Assembly: GCF_009192745.1 (NCBI RefSeq)
Contig: NZ_VTFV01000007.1
Coordinates: forward strand, 124,001 to 188,000
Source of the DNA: Arthrobacter citreus
Lineage (GTDB): Bacteria; Actinomycetota; Actinomycetes; Actinomycetales; Micrococcaceae
Direction: 5' to 3'
Length of the DNA stretch: 64,000 nucleotides
Shown: positions 32,063-40,093 of the stretch, one piece after another
Layout of the letters: each line of letters begins with the position of its first letter
Numbering within the stretch: position 1 is the first letter of the stretch
Translations under genes and position numbers: made by a program
The notes under the pieces: generated by a model
The model's input: only the letters and a program-made list of their open reading frames with translations
The model's database searches: none
Told to the model about the DNA's origin: nothing

Positions 32063-32416
32063 TTACCAGGCCAGGGCCTGTGCCCGCCGGCGGATTTCCG
32101 TCTTGCGGCCTTCCTTCAGGGCGTCCACAGGGCGCCCGGGAAGGGTGTCGTCCGCGGTGAAGAGCCAGCGAAGCATCTCTTCGTCGGAGAAGCCCGCGTC
32201 CGTGAGGACCGAAATAGTCCCCTTCAGGCTGTCCAAAACCGCGCCGTCATTAATAAAAGCGGCAGGCACGCTGCGGATTTTGCGTTCTCCGAGCCGCACC
32301 GCCAGCAGTGCCCGTTCTTCCAGCAGGCTGTGCACCTTGCTGATTGTTACGTCTAGTTGTTCGGCCACATCGGGCAGGGTTAGCCAGTCGGAAACCAGTT
32401 CCTCGAGTTCATTCAC
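32063..32416 (-). CDS. Rv2175c-family winged-helix DNA-binding protein
   Basis: Small DNA-binding protein; in M. tuberculosis Rv2175c is a substrate of the neighbouring kinase PknL, and phosphorylation abolishes DNA binding. From GTG at 32416 it has 117 residues: an N-terminal helix-turn-helix (WLTLPDVAEQLDVTISKVHSL) and a C-terminal domain with DEEMLRWLFTADDTLPGRPV and ALKEGRKTEIRRRAQALAW. The upstream frame to 32521 is Cys-rich and not protein-like. It is convergent with the polyprenyl synthase and divergent from the LysM gene; a PASTA kinase lies 1.7 kb away, as in mycobacteria. Confidence 0.85.
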   Translation of the reverse strand: MNELEELVSDWLTLPDVAEQLDVTISKVHSLLEERALLAVRLGERKIRSVPAAFINDGAVLDSLKGTISVLTDAGFSDEEMLRWLFTADDTLPGRPVDALKEGRKTEIRRRAQALAW

Positions 32417-32542
32417 GTTCCCAAGATTGCCATGACAGCGGCAATGCAGGCCAGTCGGGGCACCTTTCACCCTTCCGGCACAGGCCGATAACTTTTCCCG
32501 GCGGGTATCGCAATCCGGCAATTCTCGTGTAAATTCGCATTA

Positions 32543-32576
32543 GTCACAGTAATCACATCAGTAACACCCGTATCAC
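32543..32576 (+). promoter_or_regulatory. GTCAC/GTAAC direct repeats upstream of the LysM gene, possible MtrA site
   Basis: GTCAC (32543), ATCAC (32552), GTAAC (32561) and ATCAC (32572) recur about every 9-11 bp, roughly 70-100 nt before the LysM-transglycosylase start. MtrA, the response regulator of wall-hydrolase genes in actinobacteria, binds GTAAC-like direct repeats. The match is by eye and moderate. Confidence 0.4.
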
Positions 32577-32643
32577 TACTTATTTTTTGTCCCGCGGATT
32601 GCGGTAGAAGCCGTCCCGCCAACAGATGAGGAAACGACCCGTT

Positions 32644-33999
32644 ATGACCGTGCAGCCCAATGCCAGGCCGCGTACCGCTGCCTTGCCCCGCAAACTGAGC
32701 GTTGCTGTAACCACGGCAGCGATTCCGGCTGTCATGATGTCCTCGTTGGCTCTTGCCGAACCCGCCCAGGCCGCGGTTCCGCAGTCCCCGGCCAAGGCAC
32801 TGTTCCCGCAGCTTCCGCTGCAGGCCAAGAAGATCCTTCCGTCCGCCGTCATTCCTGCCGCTCAGCTGGCCGCGCAGGTCCCGGCCACGGTCGCCGCTGA
32901 ATCCTCGGTTCCCGCGACGCACCGGATCGTCCCGGGTGACACGGTAAGTTCCATCGCCGCCCGGTACGGCCTGGACATGAACGAACTGCTGCGGATCAAC
33001 AACCTGCAGCCGTCCTCGATCATTTATGCAGGCAAGGAACTCAAGCTCACCGGCTCCGCTCCGGCGGCGGCTGCTCCCTCGGCCCAGGCCCCTGCTGCCG
33101 GAACGTACACCGTGGCCGCCGGGGATACCCTGAGCGCCATTGCTGCCAAGCACGGCGTGAGCCTGGCCTCCATCCTCCAGGCGAACAACCTGAGCATGAC
33201 CAGCGTGATCTACCCCGGGGACAAGATCACCATTGGCGCAGGCGCTCCCACCTCCGTTACGACAGCCTCCAGCACTCCTGCCCCGGCGGCACCCGCGCCC
33301 GCTGCACCGGCTGCCGGCACCTACACCGTGGTCCCGGGCGACACCCTGGGCGCCATCGCAGCGCGCCACGGAGTCAGCCTGAAGTCCGTGCTGGATGCCA
33401 ATAACCTCAGCATGAACTCCGTGATCCGCCCGGGCCAGACGATTTCCCTCTCCGGCGCTTCAACCGTCACCACGGCTTCCTCCGCCCCGGCCGCTCCCGC
33501 AGCCGCGCCCACGGACCTGGTGCCGAGCACCTTCCTGCATTACACCTACCCGCAGCACGTTGTTGCCAACGCCAACCTGAACAAGCAGGCCCTGAACTCC
33601 GTGGCTGTGCCTTCGCGCGCACAGATGCAGCAGATGGTCGCTGACACCGCCGTCTCCATGGGTGTTGATCCGGCGCTGGCACAGGCCTTCGCCCTGCAGG
33701 AGTCAGGCTTTGACCAGCGTGCCGTTTCCCCGGCAAACGCCATCGGCACCATGCAGGTTATTCCCTCTTCCGGTGAATGGGCCTCAGATCTGGTGGGCCG
33801 CCAGCTGAACCTGCTTGACCCGCAGGACAACGTCACCGCGGGCGTGGCAATCATCCGTTCGCTCATCCGCACCAGCCCCAGCCTGGAAGTCGCCATCGCG
33901 TCCTACTACCAGGGCCAGTACTCGGTGACCACGCAGGGCATGTACCCGGACACCCAGGCATACGTGGCCTCGGTCCTGGCGCACCGGTCCGGCTTCTAG
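32644..33999 (+). CDS. Secreted LysM (x3) lytic transglycosylase-like protein
   Basis: Exported peptidoglycan-binding and probably peptidoglycan-cleaving protein. From ATG at 32644 it has 451 residues: a signal peptide ending near AEPAQA (about 40), three LysM domains (about 90-135, 150-200 and 220-270; each with the GDT-x2-5-IAAxxG and NNL patterns) joined by Ala/Pro-rich linkers, and a C-terminal lysozyme-like SLT domain (about 325-440) with ALQESGFDQRAVSPANAIGT containing the catalytic Glu. ATG 32644 is chosen over 32626 because GAGGAAA lies between them. It is followed by a strong terminator. Its role in cell-wall remodelling is inferred from the domains. Confidence 0.9.
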   Translation: MTVQPNARPRTAALPRKLSVAVTTAAIPAVMMSSLALAEPAQAAVPQSPAKALFPQLPLQAKKILPSAVIPAAQLAAQVPATVAAESSVPATHRIVPGDTVSSIAARYGLDMNELLRINNLQPSSIIYAGKELKLTGSAPAAAAPSAQAPAAGTYTVAAGDTLSAIAAKHGVSLASILQANNLSMTSVIYPGDKITIGAGAPTSVTTASSTPAPAAPAPAAPAAGTYTVVPGDTLGAIAARHGVSLKSVLDANNLSMNSVIRPGQTISLSGASTVTTASSAPAAPAAAPTDLVPSTFLHYTYPQHVVANANLNKQALNSVAVPSRAQMQQMVADTAVSMGVDPALAQAFALQESGFDQRAVSPANAIGTMQVIPSSGEWASDLVGRQLNLLDPQDNVTAGVAIIRSLIRTSPSLEVAIASYYQGQYSVTTQGMYPDTQAYVASVLAHRSGF

Positions 34000-34018
34000 C
34001 ACGCACGCAGGGAACTGA

Positions 34019-34062
34019 AGCCGGGAGGCGGATCGGGTGTCGATCCGCCTCCCGGCTCTTTC
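34019..34062 (+). terminator. Intrinsic terminator after the LysM gene
   Basis: Perfect 17-bp stem (34019-34035 with 34041-34057), loop ggtgt, followed by cttt. It lies 20 bp after the stop at 33999 and just before the kinase start at 34081. Confidence 0.85.
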
Positions 34063-34080
34063 CGCTTATAGGATCAAAGG

Positions 34081-36153
34081 GTGCATGAGCCCGTGAGTGA
34101 CCCACTTCTGGAAACCCTGGTAGACAACCGCTACCTGGTGCGTTCGCGCATCGCGCGCGGCGGAATGTCCACCGTCTACCTGGCCACCGACACCCGGCTG
34201 GACCGCGACGTCGCACTGAAAGTGCTTTACCCCCATCTGGCTGCCGACCGCGGATTCCTCGACCGTTTCGAACGTGAAGCGAAGTCCGCAGCCCGGCTGT
34301 CCCATCCGCACGTCGTCGGCGTCCTTGACCAGGGCGTAACCGAATCGCTGTCCTACCTGGTCATGGAATATGTTCCCGGCCGCACGCTGCGCGACGTCCT
34401 CAACGAGCGGCACAGGCTCTCTCCCCGCCTGGCATTGGCCATGATGGACGCCGTGGTGGATGGACTCGCCGCCGCACACGAAGCCGGGCTGGTGCACCGC
34501 GACGTAAAACCGGAGAACGTCCTGCTGGCCAGCAGCGGCGCCATCAAGATTGCCGACTTTGGCCTGGCACGTGCCGTAACCACCAGCACCAACACAGGCA
34601 CGCTCGTCGGAACCGTTGCCTACCTTGCCCCCGAACTGGTCACCGGCGCCGGCGCAGACGCACGCAGCGACATCTATTCAGCCGGCATCATGCTCTACGA
34701 AATGCTCACCGGCTCCCAGCCCTTTACCGGCGAAGTGCCGATCCAGGTGGCATTCGCCCATGTGCATTCCTCGGTCCCCGCGCCTTCCGCTGCCTGCCCG
34801 GGCCTGGCTGAGGACCTGGATGAGCTGGTTCTGTGGTGCACTTCGCAGGACCCCGAAGACCGGCCCGTGGACGGCCGGGCCCTGCTGGGGGAACTGCGCC
34901 ACATCCGCACGTCGCTGACCGACGAACAGCTGGACTTCCACGCGCCCGGCAGTCCGCCGGCACAGCGTCCCGCCGACCGGACCACTGTGATCACGCAGCC
35001 GCCTTCCGGCGCCACGGAAGTAATCAGCCGGGCGCAGCCGGGCGCCACCGAAGTCCTCCAGCGCGCAGACAACCCCACAACCGTCCTGGGCCACTCCGTA
35101 ACCGACGAGGGCATCCAGGATGACCTGCCGGGAGAATCCGACGACGACTACCCGGAGCTGTCCGCACGCGCAGGACGGCGACAGGCACGGAAGGACTTCA
35201 AGGCCAGCCAGAAGGAGGCCAGCAGGGCCGCACAGCGCCCTGAAGTGTCCCTGCGCTCTGGCCGTCCGCGCAGGCGGGGCGTAGTGGTGGCGCTCCTGCT
35301 CACCCTGCTCGTAGCTGCGGCGGCCTTCGCCGGCTGGTTCTTCGGCGCCGGCCCCGGAGCACTGGTTTCCATCCCGGAGGTCGCGAACACCTCGGTTGAG
35401 GCAGCCGAAAGCAGGCTTGGCGAGGAAGGGCTCCGCTACACCACCAGCGAGGTGTACGACGAAGTGATCGCTGCTGGAATGGCCGTGGGAACCGACCCGG
35501 CTGCGGCACAGCAGGTCCGGCGGTTCCAGCCGGTGACGCTGCTGGTTTCCCGGGGGCCGGAACTGTTCAGCGTTCCCAACGTCATCCAGCGTTCCCTGGC
35601 GGATGCCGAGGAGAAAATCTCCGAGGCAGGACTGGCCACCGGTACCGTCACCGAAGAGTTCAGCGAAGATGTTCCGGCGGGGCAGGTCCTTGCCCAGGTA
35701 CCGGCAGCCGACGCTGACCTGCGCCGCGGCACCCCCGTGGACCTTACTGTTTCCAAGGGTCCGGCACCGGTCGAGGTACCTGTGGTGGCCGGTAAGACCG
35801 AACAGGAAGCCGTACGGCTGATCCAGGAAGCAGGATTGGCGGCCTCCGTTTCGCCCGAACGCATCAACAGCACCGATGTTCCCAAGGGATCAGTGGCAGT
35901 GCAGAACCCCTCGTCCGGGCTCCTTGAGCGGGGCGGAACCGTCACCCTGACCATCTCCGACGGACCCCGCATGGTCCAGGTGCCCAGCTATGTGGGCAAG
36001 CAGGCAGACACCGCCCGCCAGGAACTTGAGCGGCTGGGGTTCCGCGTCGAGGTGAACGAAATCCTCGGCGGCTTCTTCGGAACAGTCCGGGCCCAGGATC
36101 CCGCCGGAGGCACCGCGGCGGAAGGTTCGGTCATCACCCTGACCGTGGTTTAG
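34081..36153 (+). CDS. pknL: PASTA-domain Ser/Thr protein kinase (PknL type by position)
   Basis: Transmembrane kinase that links extracellular muropeptide or lipid II sensing to phosphorylation of cytosolic targets. The 690 residues contain the kinase domain (about 18-280; glycine loop RGGMSTVYLA, Lys47, HRDVKPEN at 139-146, DFG 159-161), a juxtamembrane region with repeated GATEV, one membrane helix (400-421) and four PASTA repeats (about 430-690). It is named PknL because the order polyprenyl synthase, Rv2175c, kinase, class II DAHP synthase is that of the mycobacterial pknL locus; by architecture it resembles PknB. Start GTG 34081 or GTG 34093 are both possible. A terminator follows at 36165. 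Confidence 0.9.
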   Translation: MHEPVSDPLLETLVDNRYLVRSRIARGGMSTVYLATDTRLDRDVALKVLYPHLAADRGFLDRFEREAKSAARLSHPHVVGVLDQGVTESLSYLVMEYVPGRTLRDVLNERHRLSPRLALAMMDAVVDGLAAAHEAGLVHRDVKPENVLLASSGAIKIADFGLARAVTTSTNTGTLVGTVAYLAPELVTGAGADARSDIYSAGIMLYEMLTGSQPFTGEVPIQVAFAHVHSSVPAPSAACPGLAEDLDELVLWCTSQDPEDRPVDGRALLGELRHIRTSLTDEQLDFHAPGSPPAQRPADRTTVITQPPSGATEVISRAQPGATEVLQRADNPTTVLGHSVTDEGIQDDLPGESDDDYPELSARAGRRQARKDFKASQKEASRAAQRPEVSLRSGRPRRRGVVVALLLTLLVAAAAFAGWFFGAGPGALVSIPEVANTSVEAAESRLGEEGLRYTTSEVYDEVIAAGMAVGTDPAAAQQVRRFQPVTLLVSRGPELFSVPNVIQRSLADAEEKISEAGLATGTVTEEFSEDVPAGQVLAQVPAADADLRRGTPVDLTVSKGPAPVEVPVVAGKTEQEAVRLIQEAGLAASVSPERINSTDVPKGSVAVQNPSSGLLERGGTVTLTISDGPRMVQVPSYVGKQADTARQELERLGFRVEVNEILGGFFGTVRAQDPAGGTAAEGSVITLTVV

Positions 36154-36164
36154 GGCCCCGAAGA

Positions 36165-36204
36165 TACTGCGGCGGGGACTGCGTGTGCAGCCCCCGCCGC
36201 AGTA
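36165..36204. terminator. Bidirectional terminator between pknL and aroG
   Basis: Arms 36165-36177 and 36192-36204 pair over 13 bp; an inner CTGC-GTGT-GCAG adds 4 bp after one mismatch. It lies between the convergent stops of the kinase gene (36153) and the DAHP synthase gene (36208). No U-tract. Confidence 0.75.
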
Positions 36205-36207
36205 CGA

Positions 36208-37596
36208 TCAGCTCTTTTCCGCCAGGGCACCTGCCACCAGGAAAGCCATCTCCAGGGACTGCATGTGGTTCAGGCGGGGGTCGCAGACCGATTCGTAGCC
36301 TTCCACGAAGGCCTCCTGGTCCACCGGGTCAGCACCGCCCAGGCACTCCGAAACGTCGTCGCCGGTCATTTCCACGTGGAGTCCGCCGGGGAAGGTTCCC
36401 AGTTCGTTGTGGACTTCGAAGAAGCCCCGGACCTCGTCCATGACGTCGTCAAAGTTCCGGGTCTTGTATCCGTTCGGGGAGGTAACCGTGTTCCCGTGCA
36501 TTGGATCCGTCACCCAGAGCACCTGCGCACCTGTTGCAGTGACCTTCTCCACGAGGGCAGGGAGCTTCTCGCGGATGTTCTTGGCACCCATGCGCGTGAT
36601 GAAGGTCAGGCGGCCCGGTTCGCGTTCCGGGTCCAGCCTGTCGATCAGCGCCAGCGCGTCCTCGGCCGTGCTGTTGGGGCCAAGCTTCACGCCGATGGGG
36701 TTACGGACACGGGAGAGGAAGTCCACGTGGGCCGAATCCAGGTCACGGGTACGCTCACCGATCCACAGGAAATGGGCGGAGGTGTCATAAGGCTGGCCGG
36801 TCCGTGAATCGATCCGGGTCAGTGCCCTCTCATAGTCCAGCAGCAGGGCCTCGTGGCTGGCGAAGAACTCCACGCGTTTCAGTGCCTCGAAGTCGGCGCC
36901 GCAGACGTCCATGAAGCGCACGGCACGGTCGATGTCGCGGGCGAGGGACTCGTAGCGGGAGTGTGCCGGGTTGGCCGTGAAGCCGCGGTTCCAGTGATGG
37001 ACCAGCCGGAGGTCGGCAAAGCCGCCCTGCGTGAAGGCACGGATCAGGTTCAGCGTGGAAGCCGAGGTGTGGTAAGCCCGCACCATGCGGGCCGGGTCAT
37101 GGCGGCGGGATTCGGGGGTGAATTCAAAGCCGTTGACCATGTCTCCACGGTAGGCCGGCAGGGTCACGCCGCCCCGCGTCTCGTCGTTCGAGGAACGCGG
37201 CTTGGCGAACTGGCCGGCCATGCGCCCCATCTTGATGACGGGCAGGGAGGCTCCGTAGGTCAGCACCACCGACATCTGCAGGATGGTGCGGACGCGGGCA
37301 CTGATCTTGTCTGCCGTCGCCGCCTCGAACGTCTCCGCGCAGTCGCCTCCCTGCAGGAGGAAGGCCTTTCCCTGTGCAGCCTGGGCAAGGCGTTCACGCA
37401 GAATGTCCACTTCACCGGCGAAGACCAGCGGCGGAACCATGGAGAGTTCCGCTACCGCGGCGTCATACCCGGGGTCTTCGTGCCAGGTGGGCTGCTGGGA
37501 GATAGGCAGCGACCGCCAATCATCGAGTCCGGGATACACGGCGGCACCGGAGGACGGCGGGAAACTGGGATCAAGTTCAGCAGGTTTATGGGTCAC
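36208..37596 (-). CDS. aroG: Class II 3-deoxy-7-phosphoheptulonate (DAHP) synthase
   Basis: First enzyme of the shikimate pathway: phosphoenolpyruvate plus erythrose-4-phosphate to DAHP. The 462-residue protein matches the plant-like class II family, with LLQGGDCAETF (metal-binding Cys), GQFAKPRSSNDETRGG, RDPxRMVRAY-like and WVTDPMHGNT. Length is as in M. tuberculosis AroG (Rv2178c), which sits near pknL too. Start ATG at 37596. It is convergent with the kinase and transcribed away from plsC with no gene between. Confidence 0.95.
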   Translation of the reverse strand: MTHKPAELDPSFPPSSGAAVYPGLDDWRSLPISQQPTWHEDPGYDAAVAELSMVPPLVFAGEVDILRERLAQAAQGKAFLLQGGDCAETFEAATADKISARVRTILQMSVVLTYGASLPVIKMGRMAGQFAKPRSSNDETRGGVTLPAYRGDMVNGFEFTPESRRHDPARMVRAYHTSASTLNLIRAFTQGGFADLRLVHHWNRGFTANPAHSRYESLARDIDRAVRFMDVCGADFEALKRVEFFASHEALLLDYERALTRIDSRTGQPYDTSAHFLWIGERTRDLDSAHVDFLSRVRNPIGVKLGPNSTAEDALALIDRLDPEREPGRLTFITRMGAKNIREKLPALVEKVTATGAQVLWVTDPMHGNTVTSPNGYKTRNFDDVMDEVRGFFEVHNELGTFPGGLHVEMTGDDVSECLGGADPVDQEAFVEGYESVCDPRLNHMQSLEMAFLVAGALAEKS

Positions 37597-37676
37597 CCCT
37601 TAAGCCTACGTCGCGGCGTCCGCCCTCAGCGATCCAATGTGTCCTGTTACGCAGTACGGGGCGGCGGGCGGGTTCC

Positions 37677-38615
37677 CTAGGCGCCGCGAGGGGTCTCCTG
37701 CGCCCCTCCGGGGCCCTTGTCCCCGGTTTCGCGGGGCTCCTGCACGGACGCTTCCGGCTGCACGGACGCTTGCGGCTGCACCGACGCGTCCGCCGCACCG
37801 ATGACGGTAACCTCGCCGGGTTCCTTGTGGCCGTTCCGGCGCCCGGTCCCGGGGCCCACCCCGGGCTCCGGGGTTTCGGCATGCGGCAGGCGGACGGCGG
37901 CGCTGCGGGACTCGGCTGTCTTGGACGCCTTGCGTGCCGCCGCCATCTTGTCCTTGACGGTGCTGGCGTACACATCCACGTACTCCTGGCCGGAAAGGCG
38001 CATGAGTTCGTACATAATCTCGTCAGTGACGGAACGCTGGACGAAGCGGTCGTTTTCCATTCCGGCATAGCGGGAGAAATCCAGCGGCTCGCCAACAACA
38101 ATGCCGATCCTGCGGATATTCGGGATGCGGCGTCCGATCGGCTGGACCTTGTCGGTTCCGATCATGGCCACGGGGATCACGGGCACGCCGGTCTGCAGTG
38201 CCATCTTCGCCACACCCGTCTTGCCGCGGTAGAGGCGGCCGTCGGGGCTGCGGGTTCCTTCCGGATAGATGCCCAGGAGGTTACCCCCCTCAAGCACCTT
38301 CACTCCGGCACGCAGCGCGGCCTCGGAGGCAGCACCGCCGGAACGGTCGATGGGCAGCTGGTTGGTAAGGCGGAAGAACGCCGCCGTGAGCTTGCCCTTG
38401 ATGCCCCGCCCCGTGAAGTACTCCGACTTGGCCAGGAAACTGACCGGACGCGGCACGGCCAGCGGCAGGAAGATGGAGTCCGAGAAGGAGAGATGGTTGC
38501 TGACGAGGATCGCCGGCCCTGTGGCGGGAACATTGTCCATGCCCTTGACCCAAGGCCTGAACAGGAGATTCACCACCGGTCCGATGAAAATCGTCTTCAT
38601 CACCCAATAGAACAC
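37677..38615 (-). CDS. 1-acyl-sn-glycerol-3-phosphate acyltransferase-like (PlsC family)
   Basis: Membrane-associated acyltransferase of phospholipid synthesis. From GTG at 38615 it has 312 residues: an N-terminal hydrophobic segment, catalytic NHLSFSD (Nx4D variant of HX4D with His), the acceptor-binding IYPEGTRSPDG, and a conserved PVIPVAMIGTDKV. The C-terminal 90 residues are low-complexity and contain three copies of a six-residue unit ending in ASVQ, encoded by an 18-bp tandem repeat. The GTG is chosen for its GGGAGAG site 8 nt upstream. It corresponds by position to Rv2182c. Confidence 0.9.
   Translation of the reverse strand: MFYWVMKTIFIGPVVNLLFRPWVKGMDNVPATGPAILVSNHLSFSDSIFLPLAVPRPVSFLAKSEYFTGRGIKGKLTAAFFRLTNQLPIDRSGGAASEAALRAGVKVLEGGNLLGIYPEGTRSPDGRLYRGKTGVAKMALQTGVPVIPVAMIGTDKVQPIGRRIPNIRRIGIVVGEPLDFSRYAGMENDRFVQRSVTDEIMYELMRLSGQEYVDVYASTVKDKMAAARKASKTAESRSAAVRLPHAETPEPGVGPGTGRRNGHKEPGEVTVIGAADASVQPQASVQPEASVQEPRETGDKGPGGAQETPRGA
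37741..37794. repeat. 18-bp tandem repeat (3 copies) in the 3' part of the acyltransferase gene
   Basis: Units at 37741, 37759 and 37777 share TGCAC-GACGC with few substitutions and encode xxASVQ repeats in the disordered C-terminal tail. Copy-number change would keep the frame. Confidence 0.85.
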
Positions 38616-38641
38616 GCGGCCAGCTCTCCCGTCCGGACAAC

Positions 38642-38667
38642 ACAATTAAGGAACACAATCAAGGAAC
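38642..38667. repeat. 13-bp direct repeat upstream of the acyltransferase gene
   Basis: ACAATTAAGGAAC (38642-38654) is followed at once by ACAATCAAGGAAC (38655-38667), one mismatch. It begins 27 nt upstream of the GTG at 38615, in the divergent promoter region shared with the hydrolase gene at 38795; possible operator. Confidence 0.55.
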
Positions 38668-38794
38668 CCGATTGGCTCCCCTTAGTACTACTGTAAGCGC
38701 CGCGGCGGCAGCGTAGAATTTCTGCCTCTTCTGACACGGTCGACTTTGTTTCCCGCGGGGTGGAAAATCGCCCGCCTAATGCAACCATAGAGAC

Positions 38795-39559
38795 ATGACT
38801 TCCCCTGTGGGCCCGGCACCGTTTTCAAGTGCCGGCGAGGGCCCGAACGCATCCACCGGCGTGCTGCTCAGCCACGGGTTCACCGGTTCCACCGTGAGCA
38901 TGCTGGGCTGGGCCCGTTACCTCGCGGACGCAGGGTACGCCGTCAGCCTCCCCCTGCTGCCCGGGCATGGAACCACGTGGCAGGAACTGGCACGCACACC
39001 GTGGCAGCACTGGTACCAGGCCTACGAGGATGCGTACACGGAATTGGCTGGAAGGACCGACCGGGTGTTCGCCGCCGGCCTGTCGATGGGCGGAGCCCTG
39101 GCGCTGCGACTGGCCGCGCGGCAGCCGGTAGCCGGGGTCGCCGTCGTCAATCCCGGCCTTACCGTCGCGGATGCCCGCGCGCGCTACGCCCACCTGCTCA
39201 AGTACGTGATGCCCTCCGTTCCCGCGATCGGTAACAGTATCCGCATGCCGGGGCAGGACGAGGGAGCCTATCCGCGCACTCCGGTAGGAGCCGTGGCCCA
39301 GCTGCTTCGGCTCTTCAAGGACACCGCCGGGCACCTGCCCGACGTCAAGGTGCCCGTGATCGCGTTCCGGTCAACGGTGGACCCTGTGGTGCCGGAATCC
39401 AGCATGGACCTCATACGCAGGCTGCTCGGCAGCGCCGAGCTGGAGGTAGTCCCTCTCACGAACAGCTACCATGTGGCCACCATGGACCATGACGCACAGC
39501 TGATCTTTGACCGTTCCCACGAGTTCATCCAACGGGTGAGTGCAGGTGCCGCAGCATGA
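38795..39559 (+). CDS. Alpha/beta hydrolase, carboxylesterase Est30 / monoacylglycerol lipase type
   Basis: Serine hydrolase acting on short esters or monoacylglycerols. The 254 residues show LLSHGFTGST (oxyanion region), the nucleophile elbow GLSMGG (about 107-112), Asp in FRSTVDPVVP and His in TNSYHVATMDHD. The Est30-like lid and length fit. It overlaps the next gene by ATGA and is likely to form an operon with it. The physiological substrate cannot be told; its neighbours PlsC and acyl-CoA ligase suggest lipid turnover. Confidence 0.88.
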   Translation: MTSPVGPAPFSSAGEGPNASTGVLLSHGFTGSTVSMLGWARYLADAGYAVSLPLLPGHGTTWQELARTPWQHWYQAYEDAYTELAGRTDRVFAAGLSMGGALALRLAARQPVAGVAVVNPGLTVADARARYAHLLKYVMPSVPAIGNSIRMPGQDEGAYPRTPVGAVAQLLRLFKDTAGHLPDVKVPVIAFRSTVDPVVPESSMDLIRRLLGSAELEVVPLTNSYHVATMDHDAQLIFDRSHEFIQRVSAGAAA

Positions 39560-40080
39560 ACGAACGCGAACCGGACCGTAACGAGTCCACGGACGAGGCC
39601 ACCTGGCTGGACCTGGTTGCCCGCCTGCAGGAAACACCGGAGACGGACCCCCGGCAGCAGGCCCCGGAGCGGCAGACGCCGGAGGAATCATCCCCGGCCC
39701 CCGGTCCCGGCGTGCCGCCGGCTGCAGGGCCGCGTTCCGCAGCGGACCGCACCCGCGCCATTTTCGAGAACCAGCCGCTGCACCGCTCACCGCAGCCTCC
39801 CGGCGGCCCCCGGGATTACAGCCCGGAAGAAGATGAATCAGACGGCTCGTTCGTCCCGGAGGAACCGCCGCCGCTGGGCAGCGGCGAGCCGCTGGTGATC
39901 CTGGCCTGGCTGGGTGCTGCGGGAGGGCCGCTGCTGCTGCTGCTGTTCGCCATGTTCTGGCGCGGTGCGCCGATGGCCGTAGTCCTGGGCATCGTCGCCA
40001 TTTTCGTCACCTGTGCCGGCTACCTGCTGTTCCGCCTCCCCCAGTCCCGGGATGAGGGCGACGACGGCGCGGCGGTCTAG
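39556..40080 (+). CDS. Hypothetical two-helix membrane protein
   Basis: Not recognised as a named family. The 174 residues begin with a charged, Pro/Glu-rich disordered stretch (about 110), then two closely spaced membrane segments (LVILAWLGAAGGPLLLLLFA and MAVVLGIVAIFVTCAGYLLF) and a short acidic tail. The ATG overlaps the hydrolase stop by 4 nt, so expression is coupled to that gene. It stops 13 bp before the convergent glucokinase gene. Confidence 0.8.
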   Translation: MNEREPDRNESTDEATWLDLVARLQETPETDPRQQAPERQTPEESSPAPGPGVPPAAGPRSAADRTRAIFENQPLHRSPQPPGGPRDYSPEEDESDGSFVPEEPPPLGSGEPLVILAWLGAAGGPLLLLLFAMFWRGAPMAVVLGIVAIFVTCAGYLLFRLPQSRDEGDDGAAV

Positions 40081-40093
40081 CCGCAGCGTCCCT

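Noticed and set aside
32522-32643. c-di-AMP (ydaO) riboswitch in front of the LysM gene
   Set aside because: Such riboswitches often precede wall-hydrolase genes in actinobacteria, but the leader is too short and I could not find the conserved core; only the GTCAC/GTAAC repeats stand out.
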